This document shows, one piece after another, positions 13,501 to 25,500 of a DNA stretch of 64,000 nucleotides (position 1 is the first letter of the stretch; every line of letters begins with the position of its first letter). A program made the translations under genes and the position numbers. The DNA lies in NCBI GenBank assembly GCA_911728435.2, contig OU452205.1:18358260-18422259 (forward strand), in the 5' to 3' direction. The stretch is from Apoderus coryli (Eukaryota; Arthropoda; Insecta; Coleoptera; Attelabidae). Below the pieces are notes generated by a model that saw nothing but the letters and a program-made list of their open reading frames with translations, was not told the origin of the DNA and did not search any database.

Positions 13501-16500
13501 ATAAAACATAAATAAAAGCACCAATACTGGTTTTGATACTCCCAAACATTCCATTTATACTGAGCCGAACATATTCCATAAAAATTCTTGTAAAACTGCC
13601 CTGAAAATTTCTAGTTATTTGTTGCTAGTTAGCGACCCATCATAAATTAAAAATTTTACTTGATTGTCTTTTAAAAGGCAAAAAGCATTATTTACATTAA
13701 AGTTTTCTTGAAATCCCATTACCTAAGTGCATGCGGATTTTGATCAGCCCAAATATGTTCATTTCTTCTATTAAAAATACCTTCTCGAGCAAACTTGGCT
13801 TCATCTGCCCATATAATTTTTTTAAACAAATTTGGGTCTTCTTGAATGTGTACCAGAATATGTTCACAAAATTAGTTTCGACGTTGGTCCCTAATCCTCG
13901 GGTTTCAAATCCTGAACTTTTTTTAATTTAAAAGGATACATATTATGATGATCATTCAAAGTCTTTTGCACACCATAATATGATAACCCCAAATAGTATG
14001 CAGCACTTTAAAGTTAAGACTAAGGATTTGGCAAAAAATAAGTCAAAACATTGAGAATATTCTCAGATGGTTCAGAATATTGTCTTCATCGCTGGTTACT
14101 GGTTTTGGTAACTCGATCTAACTTCAGTTTAGACCGATAATTAAAAAACTTATTTTGAATTCGATTAAACTTAAATAATATATTATAGTATGTTCCATTT
14201 AAAATAAGAAACTTGCGTGAAACGAGCTGTGTGGAGCGCACGATCTTGTGGAATTCAAATTGAATCTTATGGAATGTTGGGGTTATGTGCATATGGTAAT
14301 ATACGACATAAATCGGGAATCAATTAAATGCCTAAAAATTGCCAATAACGTTAAAGTGCCAGAAAAAAATATGGTCCTATAAATTTGTCAGGTATTGTTG
14401 TTAGGTGTCAGCTGTTGTTTTCATGGAAAGTTTACATTGTTGACTTTAACATACACAAAACATTTTGTCAGTTTTCTCTACTTCTCGAAATTCATATTTT
14501 TACAAGATTTTTCTATAAATAATAATAATGAGTTTAAACGCCACGTAATACGAGAACAACTATTTATATTTTAAGGATTGGTAACACTTATTGGTCTTAG
14601 GTGTCAGCTGTTGTTTTCATGGAAAGTTTACATTGTTGACTTTAACGCACTCCAAACATTTTGTCAGTTTGCTCTACTGACTTGTGTTGTTTTAAAACAA
14701 AACATTTTCTTGCGATGATTTATTACGAATTCCAGCGTAGATTATCAAGACAGCAGTGTACCGATCAACTTAATTCCACATTGGGCGAATCATGGCCGTC
14801 ATTCAATCACTGACGAGGTTTTTGAGGGTAGTCTAAATTCAATATTGTCGTGCATGAAAACAATGATATTGTGCAAAAATTAATCACGCAAGAATGCCTT
14901 GTAACATACTGTGAGATTGAGGCAACCATAGGTATTAGTTTCACCAGCATACAACAACACAATAATGAAACGTAATAGCTCTTATTCACTCTAAATCTCA
15001 CGCATAGGCGTATTACAACGAAGGAGAAATCTAAACGTCTCCATCAAAAGCCCTGCGGCGATCGAGGTGTCGCGACGGAAGCAGGATTGTGTGATCTCAT
15101 AGCTCCTAGCGACAAACCGGCACGTAGGCGTCGAGTGTGTGATGACCGTTCAGCTTCAGGATTTGGGACTGTGGAGCTACTCATGCCCTGCACTTGTGAC
15201 TGAGCAGTCTTTTTTTGGGACCACTCTGTACACCTTTCATGGGGAGGGAGCTATAAAAGGTGTGTTTGTTGTTTCACCCTGTAGAAGAAATTGTTAAATA
15301 CAAAAAGTCTTAGGGCTTAATACAAACTTTTTACAACAGATATTATCGTTTATACAGGGTGTCCCAGTAACGCTTTAGAAATCACAGTTATATTTTTTTA
15401 AATGGAACACCCCGTATATTATATTTTATTACTAACGATTATTTTCTCCTGATTCATAAAACACCTTATTTGAAGAAACAAAGCGTTTTCAAAAATTAAA
15501 ATTTTAAACAAAACAAAACCTCAAAAGATGCTGTAAAAAACCTAGCAATGTAAAAAAAATTGTCATTTGATAAATAATATATGTAAAAATGATTTTTTCA
15601 ATTGAAGAAAGGCAAAATATGTTTTATTATATGTAAAAAATAATTTTAAGGTTTCCTCTACAGTACATACAACAATATTCAGAAAGTCAGTATCCGCCTA
15701 GAGCGACAATTACACCTCTGTACAGATTTAGGGAAACCTCAAGTGTGAAAAGAAAAAGACGAACAGTTCCGGCAAATGAAGAAATTGATTTAAACATTTT
15801 GCTTCATTTTGAAGAAAACCCGCGAACATCGAATCGTAAAGTTTCTCAAATTTTACAACAAAAAAGGCGTCCAAAATGGTTCCTGTTTCGGAAAGGTATT
15901 TTAGGGGACCGCATAGCAGTAGGGTCATATTTTTGAACGCACATTAACCGGATAAACTTATCTAAATTTTTGGGGACATATCTGATTGTTTTTTATAGAA
16001 AATTTGCCATTGAATCAGTTACAAGATCTTATATTTCATCAAAATGCAGCACGTCCTCATAACACCAGGGGTGTTCAAGACTTTTTCAACAATAATTTTA
16101 GACAATGGATCGGCAAGTTTGGGACAATTCGATGGCTACAATTTAACGCCTCAACTCAACTTTTCAACAAAATTATTAATTTTAATTTTTTTTGTATAAC
16201 TAGGACAAATTTCTTCTAGTTGACAAATAAAAACACCGCTGTCGTCTAACCTTTTTCGTTCCTATCGTGTCAAACATTATTAGGTACACTAAAATCATTG
16301 CTAGTGTAATACGATAATAAATATATAATATAAAAATATATTATATAACTAGACTACACAGAAAAAAAAAACTTGGTTTATCCAAATAAAAAATATTATT
16401 TAGAGGTGAATTTGCTAGTTTTCGCAAAATTTTTGTTAAAGTAGTAAATGTAGTTATCAAGTATCAATAACTACATTATCTAAAAACGACAATTTTTCCT

Positions 16501-19500
16501 GCTAAGCTGATATCTTCTCATCTAAACGAGACTTGTATGTGCATTAGTTAAACAAGATTTCAAATTGTGAACCTATATAAAATTTTATTTGCGCTAAATG
16601 AGTTCGGTATTTTGTTTGAATTAGGTATTGTACACCTACAGATTTCCATACGTACCCACTTAGGTGTAGCTATTATTATTAAGAAAATACTTAATGAGGT
16701 AATTAGGTACCTAAAACCCTTTGTAGAAGCAGGTGCCGACAACAACATCTGTATGTGTACCACGTTGTACCTAGCGCGTCTCATTTGGTGTAGAGGGAGG
16801 GGGTTTCCTTTTGGTATTTCTTGATTAGAGTCTTGGCGTCGCTCTAACTAGGATCTAGTTATTTGGTGTTCTAATCTGAAGATATTTTAATTTAATATAT
16901 TAAATTTTGATTTATTGATAGTAAGTGTATACCTAGATATTGATATCCCAATTTCTACAAGTGGTGAGGACGGACTAGGTATACAGACAGTAACAGATAT
17001 GTATTATACCAATGTGCATCCAACATAATTAAGTGTACTTAGTGATTAGTTTGGTGTGTTGAGTTTTGTTAAATATTCATATATTATTAATAACAATGGA
17101 GGAAACAAAAGAAATATTAATTAGCTGGAATCTGGGGGAGCTCGTTGTTACTTTTCTCGGTAAGTAAATTATAATAATTATTATTTAATTATTTATTTTT
17201 ATAATTTTACGACCAATGCAAACAATCTTATTTCATGGCAATATCAGATATAATCTTTGGCAATAGATACCTATCTAGTTACGTATTATTTAGTAGGTAC
17301 TTAATCCTAATTTAAAATACTTTTTCTAATTTAATCAATCTTAATATGGTATTCCTCCATTTACAGCAAGTAAACAATAGTTTAGATGGGTTCACGATAA
17401 TATATTTAATTTGCCAGGGACGGATTAATTTTTAGCAAATTAATGCAGTTTTTCAAAAGAAGTTACATAAATATTTTAGCTAGGTATGACTTTTTTCTTT
17501 CTTTTGTAAAGGTAGGTATGCGTATTGATTTGTTTACCATTTTACCAATGTCTGTGAATTAGGAGTTGTGGATTGGAATTGTCTTATCATTCCTCGTACG
17601 TACCGGTAGAATCTGTTATTTTACTTAGTTTCCTCATAAGGAATCTAAAGTTTCTTTGATAATTTTTTTTTGTTTCAGCGTCATTGTTTTTCGGAAAAAC
17701 TCGATTTTTTGTTAAATAGCCAATACTTACATTTTAGGTTTATTTGTCCCCAAATTAGATAACTACCTAGTACCTAGTTAGTAGATATTGAAATGTATAA
17801 TATTTATAGTAGAAAATGAATTAGGTATAAACTATATTTTACAAGGCCGTATTTTTTTTAAGAAAATGCAATTTTTTTGCGATTTTAGTTTTTATTGATT
17901 TCTGACATTATTTTTACTGATATAAAAAACTTAAAAGCTCTCATTGTTACTTTTTTATGAAAATAATATAGCGTTTACAAATTTTCATTACGACGTTTCG
18001 TTTTTGAAAAACCATCAACTTCGATTTTTTAAATACGGCCCTCGATTTTTATTGTTAAATTTAAAGCCATTTTCAAAACAAAAATAGATGTAACGGAATG
18101 GTTTCAACAAGTTTTCAGTATTTTTAGCTGTTATTTAAACTTCAAGAAAAACCGCCATAGTTTGGCACTTATTTTGCGTAAAAGAAAGAAAGGCGTTTCT
18201 TTAATAATTTCAAAAAGCACAAAAATTTTAACTAAATTTAAAAAACTGCGTACAGAATAAAATGTGCTGACATAAATAAATTGGCAAATAATAATAAATA
18301 ATTTTGATTAACGTCGAAAGAATTTTATTGCCAAAATTACTAATTAGGTATATACTCTGCATTCAGTCAGTTAAGTCCCAAACTATGGCGATTTTTCTTG
18401 AATAAGTTTAAATAACAACTAAAAATACTGAAAAGTTGTTTAAACCACCTATTTTTGAATTGAAAATGGCTTTAAATTTAACAATAGAAAATCAAGGGCC
18501 GTATTTAAAAAATCGAAGTTGATGGTTTTTCGAAAACGAAACGTCGAGTCTCCTCAAAAAGCAACAATGAGAAAGTGCTTTTCATTTTTTTTTATATATC
18601 TGTAAAAATAATGTCTGAAATCAATAAAAACTAATATCGCAAAAAATTGATTTTTAAGAAAGTCTCGAAAACTGCTAAATTTACTTTACTTTTGAAAACA
18701 CCATTTAAAAGGTGTTTAAATTGTACAACTTTTCTCTAAGTTAACCGACATTGTCACTCCGACCGTTTCCAAGATCAACCAACCCTAGTTGTTTATGTGC
18801 TGAGCAATATTCTCAGGAATTCCGGCAAAGGATTCATCCGCATTATACCTACCCACTTTAACATGTGTAGATTGAAGTTTGACTATATATACCTAGCTTA
18901 TATTACTTATACCTAATACAAGATTTTCAGTAGGCTTAAGTTTATTTTAAAAAATAAATAAATAAGAGTCGCACTAAAAACCTGATGGTGGTTCAGATAA
19001 AAAAACGTAAGCACCACAGGGACCCCCAAATCTTGTCTACCCCTTCTAGAAAAAATTACTAGAAGAGAGACAAACACTATTTGTCATTTAAATAAAAATA
19101 TATTATATGTTAGCAAAGTTTATTAGTTATTTTAGTAATGTAGAAAAATTTACTGGAAAGACATTAAACGAGTATCATCACTAAAATAACTAGTAAACTT
19201 TGCTAGCTTACAATATACTTTTATTTAAATGACAAATAGTGTTTGTCTCTCCCAGACAAGGAGCATATATAAACTATTCAAGAATATTATCTAAATGACA
19301 TAATGTCTATCCAGTAAATTTTTCTGCATTACTAAAATTACTAATAAACTTTGCTGGCATACAATATATTTTTATTTAAATGACAAAAAGTGTTTGTCTC
19401 TTTTAGACAAGAAGCATATGTAAACTATTCAAGAATATTATCTAAATGACATAATGTCTATCCAGTAAATTTTTCTAGAAGGGGTAGACAAGGTTTTGGC

Positions 19501-22500
19501 TGTCCCTGTGGTGCTTACGTTTTTTATCTATCTGAACCAAGGTTTTTTTTTCTGTGTGGGACAATTCGATGGCAACAATTTAACGCCTCAACTCAACTTT
19601 TCAACAAAATTATTAATTTGATTTTTTTTTTTGTATAACTAGGACAAATTTCTTCTAGTTGACCAATAACAACACCGCTGTCGTCTAACCTTTTTCGTTC
19701 CTATCTTGTCAAACATTATTAGGTACACTAAAATCGTTGCTAGTGTAATACGATAATAAATATATAATTCGAAAGAAGTAGTCCATACTGAAGTGGAGTA
19801 GAATAATTTAATATTCTTGAAATAAAAGTCGACCTCCACACAATAAATTTAATAAAAATCCTCAATAAATGTCACCATACATGTTTCACAGCTCCGGGCT
19901 GCATCATCAGTGGTTATAATAGAAAATTGACGAAAAGCTATGTTATTTAACTAAATTAGTACATATTATTTTTGGGAATTTTATTTATCAACTCATTGTG
20001 TGAAAAAATAAAAAATTTTTATTGTTAAATTAATTGTTGTTAAATATTAAGACTAAAACTAATAAATTTAAAAAGGTCACATTATTACTAATGTAAGCCT
20101 TGTAACATTTTTCTTTTTATATATCATCGAAATTCTTAAAAATTCTTTCTCTACGAAAACACTAGATTGCAGTTTCACACAGTTGTGTCAATTTTCTATT
20201 ATAACCACTGATGATGCAGCCCGGAGCTGTGAAACATGTATGGTGACATTTATTGAGGATTTTTATTAAATTTATTGTGTGGAGGTCGACTTTTATTTCA
20301 AGAATATTAAATAAATATATAATATAAAAAATATATTATATAACTAGACTATCATTATTAATATTTCTATGTTTTGGCACTAAGACGATACGTATTGAAT
20401 GTAGGTACTTCTAACTTATTTGCAGAGTATTTTTCAATGCTTAATCACCAATAACAATTACGATACTTCTAGGAAAAATACTGGAGCAGCGAACTAGCTT
20501 ATTGAGCATTATGTTATATTTAAGAGATTTTGTAACCTTGTCCTCTATATCTTACCTATCGCACTATTGAAATGGTCAAGATGTTCAGTATTTAACTCAC
20601 CACTATCCGACACCCTGGAATTTGATAAAAGTGCAATTTGGTTTTCCGATTTTGAAAATTATATCCTTTTTCTTGTCTATTTTTACCGGAAATTCAATAG
20701 ATCTTGTTATTGAAACTAACCATTTTTAAGTCCAAGAATTAAAGTTAAGCACTATTATATAAATTAAAGAAGTAATAATATTACTATTATATTTATAACA
20801 TTATATCTTTGTTATCTGGGCTTCAGAGTTCCACAGATTATTTTGGTCTCTGAATGAAGTATTCAGCACCAATTTTTTACAAATTAAGTTATTCAACTTA
20901 TGTGATAGATGGTAGTGAAATAGAGAAATATTTTATAATATATAATGATACATTTAAAACTTTAAGGAAGAATGATTTCTAATTTTTTAGTGTTTCAATT
21001 TGTATGAAACTACTAATATATAAAGATAACATTGTGTATTAAAACTTGACGGACAACATATAAGTACTTAAATTTTATCCAATTTCATCATATGTTTCCA
21101 TAAAACACTTGATTGACTATAGCAAGTAGTCTTATAAAATATTCTATAAAACATACAAGTTTAGAGTGCCGATATTTTTACTACTTGCATTTTTATTATT
21201 ATTGTATATTGGTCATCAGTTCGTGTGTAATAGCTGTGTAGACATAAAACCATGGAAACAGGGTAGAAACTCAAAACACCTCACTCAATGCGAAAGTTTA
21301 CGATCCCATGTAGTGAAAAAATATTTTTATACACGACAGATAAAGTTTCAATCTTATATGTTGTCCTGTGTGCTGACTTACAAATTTAGATATAAATATG
21401 GTATGTAACACGGTTGTAAAAAAAAAAACGGCTGGGATGATTTCGAAAAAAAATATTTCGCAATGGTTGTAGCATTCTTTATGCCATATTATTAATTTAC
21501 CTTGAATTTGACCTTAAAGTAGTAGAGAAACACCGAAAAAAAAAAAAACAAAACTTGTATGTATCTGGTGGATACTAAGAACTGTTCTTGTACAATTTTG
21601 TTCGAACTGCTCCTGTAAAATGTTGCATCGATGATACGGGTCCTTTCTTCATCACATATTCATCGAAGTTGAGCATAACTTTGTACATCAAAATTTCATC
21701 AGTGATATCCACCAGAAGAACAAGAAATGGATTTTAAGTGTCGCCTAACAAAATTTTTAATTGAAGTTCACCAAAAATTTGTAAGTCCTGCACAGTGGCA
21801 ATCTCCAAAATACATGACCTTTCTAGCGGTCTCATTCTCCAATTGCAGTCCATCGGCGATAGGTCTAGTGAACTAGCAGGTCATTCGATTTCACCTTTCC
21901 ATATTAAAAGTAGTTAAACGAAAAATTAAAATACACTTTGAAGTTTATTTCAAAATATTATGAAGTAGAGATGGCACGCGGCAGTGAGTAGACGTGTGTG
22001 TCGACCGTGCTCCGTATTAAAATAAATATTCACTTAAATATTTAAAGTGTATCTGCTGAGTATTATTAGTACAATACAAATAACAGTTTTGTTGATTTAT
22101 TAATAACAGGATGAGTAAACAGAATCCAAGTATAAAGGAGGTTAACTCAAGGGTTGATAGATTGCAGGATCAACTTTCTCTTTGCTGCGATGATTTAAAG
22201 TCGGGAATAGAGAGAGAACTCAGTAGAATCAAACAACAGTGTAATGTCGATTCAGTTAAGGATGATATCTTTAGTGAAATAAAAAAGTTTAAAGATGTAA
22301 TAACTAAGTCTGTGGATGATCTGAGACACGAAATTTCGTCAGTGAGAAATTATGTATATGATCTGGCTAATAAGTTAGATGATATGGAAGCGAAACTAAA
22401 TTCCAGTTATTTAATAATACATGGACTTAAGGAGACAAGTGCACAGGATGAGTTTGAGAATAGTCAAAGTTTGGATATTATCGTACAAAAACAAGATGTA

Positions 22501-25500
22501 ATACAGTTTTATCGTCTTGGTCGTAAGACTAATAAGGGTTCCAATAAACCACGACTGTTGTCGGTGCAATTTAGCCAGCGATGGAAGAGAGACCAAGTTT
22601 TTTTATAATAAAAAAAAGTTACGAGGGTCTGGTGTTATAATAACAGAACGTCTCAATGCAAAAAATCTAGAAATTTATAAGAAAGCTAGAGAACGATTTG
22701 GACGATCTACGTGGACTGTTAATGGTAAAGTTTACATAAGTGATGCAGATGGTTCAAGAAAGTTGATAAAATGTGAAAGTGATTTGGATTTGGATTTATA
22801 GATTTTGCTACTTTCAGTTCGTTTGTATTGAATTATATATATATATATATTTTTTTTTGTTTGTTAATTCGAATCTGATAGTACTATTTATTTTTATTCG
22901 TATGTTTGAATGCCTAAAAATGGTAAATGGGTTCACTATCTTATTGATATTTTTTTTTTACTGTTCGGATGTTTTATTTTATTCATTTGTATATCAACAG
23001 AGTATTAGAATTTTTTTTGTTATAATATACCGTGAATTTATATGTACAGGGGAACTGTGTTAAGTATTTTATTTAATTCTTTCGCTTTCAGCAGATATCA
23101 TAATAGAGTGGATGCGGTTGATATGTTTTGTTGTAGTTTATCCTTTTTTTTTTTGTATTTTGGTTAATTTCTCAATTTTGGCAATTGCCTTTGGGTTCTG
23201 GCCTCTACGTCGTTCGCTCCTGGACATTACGTTGCACATATATTTTTTTGAATAACAATTTATTATTTTTTTTTCTTTTGTTCTCATTTCTTATAATAGC
23301 TTTTTTATTATTATTTTTTTGCTAAGACAACAAGGATGCCCGTAGCTGCTCCGTTTTATATAAATAACAATGTGTTTTATATTTTATTTGTATTTTATCT
23401 AGATTTCTTATAATGCGAATAGCACACTTAAATACTAGGTCTTTGTTTATAGGATTTAACGAACTTGTTTCATTAATTGAAGATAACAAATTTGACATAT
23501 TTATGGTAACAGAAACATGGCTTGCAGAAAATATTGATTCAAATATAATAAATATACCAGGTTACAAGTTTTATCGTAGAGACAGGGACGGACGCGGTGG
23601 TGGTGTTGGTGCGTATGTATTAAATAAATATCAAAGCAAAATTATTCAGTTAGATGTTGCACTAAATAACGACCTAGAATTTTTGTTTTTGGAATTGTCG
23701 TTGAAAGCTGCATCTCTTGCGATAGGGGTATTTTATAAACCGCCACGTTTTAATGTTAATTATTTTATAGATGATTTGGATAATATGCTGTCATACCTGT
23801 CCCCCATATATAAGAATATAATATGCTTGGGCGATTTTAATGTTAATTTTTTAAACCTACAGAACCCTGTTTCTGGATGTTTTGAGGCTTATGGCTTTAC
23901 GCAGATTGTGCATGAGCCTACGAGAGTTGCGGCGACATCTGCAAGTCTGCTGGATCCTATTTTTGTCACTAATAAGGCCGACATAGTGCATATGCATGGT
24001 GTGTTGCCAGCGGAAGGTATATCGGATCATAGACTAGTTTTCGTTAATTTAAATTTTAAATCTTTTAAACCAAAGCCAAAATTAATTACCTACAGAGATT
24101 TTAAGAATTTTAACCGGAGCATATTTTATGAGGAACTTCAGAACTTGCCCCTGTATAACATTGTCTATGAGAATGACATTAATAAAAAAATCAGCTTATT
24201 CAATGATTTAATCTTGTCAATTTTTGATAGATATGCTCCTAAAAAAACAGTTAGAGTTACAAAGCCGTCTGCCCCATGGCTCACTGATAATCTGAAATTA
24301 ATTATTACGGAGCGAGATAGGGCGTTCCAAAAATTCAAAAGAACGAGACGACAGTTTGATTGGGACAATTATAAGGATCTTAGAAATTATGCGTTATCTG
24401 TTCTACGATCTGAGAAAAAAGCATATTTGAATAATATTGCTGCACAGAGGGATAAGCGTAAAATCTGGACATCCTTGTCTGACCTTCATATTAAAAATAA
24501 AAAAAAAGTATTCTTCCATCAAACCTAGCATGTCCAAACGATATAAATGATTATTTTTCTTCTTTTCTTCAATATGTAAACCCAAATTGCAATAATTTAA
24601 TTGATTTTTATAATAACAACATGTTTAACCCTAATTCTCAATTCTCTTTTAAATTAGCCACTATAGAAGAAGTTCATGACGCTTTGCATAGTATTAAAAC
24701 AGAAGCCTATGGGGTGGATGAAATTAATTCACTTATGTTAAAATATTGCTCACCATATATTGATCCTCTTTTGGCCAATATAATTAATTCCTGTATGGAA
24801 CAGGGATATTTTCCGGATGTATGGAAATCTTCCATTGGAAAACCTTTAGCCAAAAAAAGTAACCCTGAAACTTATGCAGATTTGCGGATCATAAGTATAT
24901 TACCTGCGGTATCTAAAATTTTTGAGAGAATTCTGCATATTCAAATTTATAAATTCGTTTCTGAGAGTAATATTCTGTCTCACCATCAATATGGTTTCAG
25001 GGAGGGTTATAGTACAGGTACAGCGTTGGCAGCTATGACCACCGACATTTTTCAAGCAATTGACGAAGGCTATTCTGGGGTCTTAGTGTTGTTGGATTTC
25101 TCAAAAGCCTTCGATACCATCAATCACGAGCTTTTAATATCTAAATTGAAATACTACGGATTTTGTGAGAAGTCCTTGAACTTAATTCATTCTTATTTGT
25201 TCGGTCGATCTCAGAGAGTTTTTGTTGAGGGGCGATTTTCGAATTCTACAAACCTTCACTCTGGTGTGCCACAGGGCTCCATCCTGTCACCTCTGTTGTT
25301 TATAATTTATAAAACTGATATATTAAATAATATCGAGTGTGGAAGTGCCGGAGCATATGCTGACGACACACAAATATTTTACAAGTTTCGCACTGAAGAC
25401 TATAGACAGACAAATGATATTATTAATTGCGAACTAAATAAAATAAGTGAACTCTCTGCCGAACACTCGTTACATTTAAACTCTAATAAATCTAAAATAA

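Larger units (their letters stand above)
8300..13562. repeat. Outer inverted repeat around the THAP/mariner cluster
   Basis: About 8300-8395 (ttggtgctcttatttattt ... tatatatagccgctaga) recurs inverted at about 13336-13455, and again as a tandem copy at 13452-13562 (tagcggctatatataaaa ... agcaccaatactg). An older element with ~100-bp inverted ends, the right one duplicated, therefore brackets 5.2 kb of nested insertions. The region 7909-8300 before it holds nothing recognisable. Confidence 0.6.
19769..20309. mobile_element. Palindromic Penelope-type ribozyme element
   Basis: Inverted arms begin taatattcttgaaataaaag (left) and end cttttatttcaagaatatta (right), with hammerhead motifs near both ends. 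The 14-bp duplication aataaatatataat is at 19755-19768 and 20310-20323. A ~40-bp tail (gaagtagtccatactgaagt) is present only on the left side. The inner ~250 bp is AT-rich and non-coding. The same family as the 95-bp insertion at 46340. Confidence 0.75.

Noticed and set aside
13731..13931. 66-codon plus-strand ORF
   Set aside because: Opposite strand of a mariner transposase relic.
18990..19500. CRISPR-like array from short repeats
   Set aside because: Repeats are in both orientations with irregular spacing inside a MITE; a eukaryotic genome.
21166..21408. 80-codon ORF with a hydrophobic N-terminus
   Set aside because: No family resemblance, no splice or promoter support, AT-rich codons; likely chance.
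21540..21880. Possible transposase C-terminus on the minus strand
   Set aside because: Only a DLSPMD-like match and many stops; too weak.
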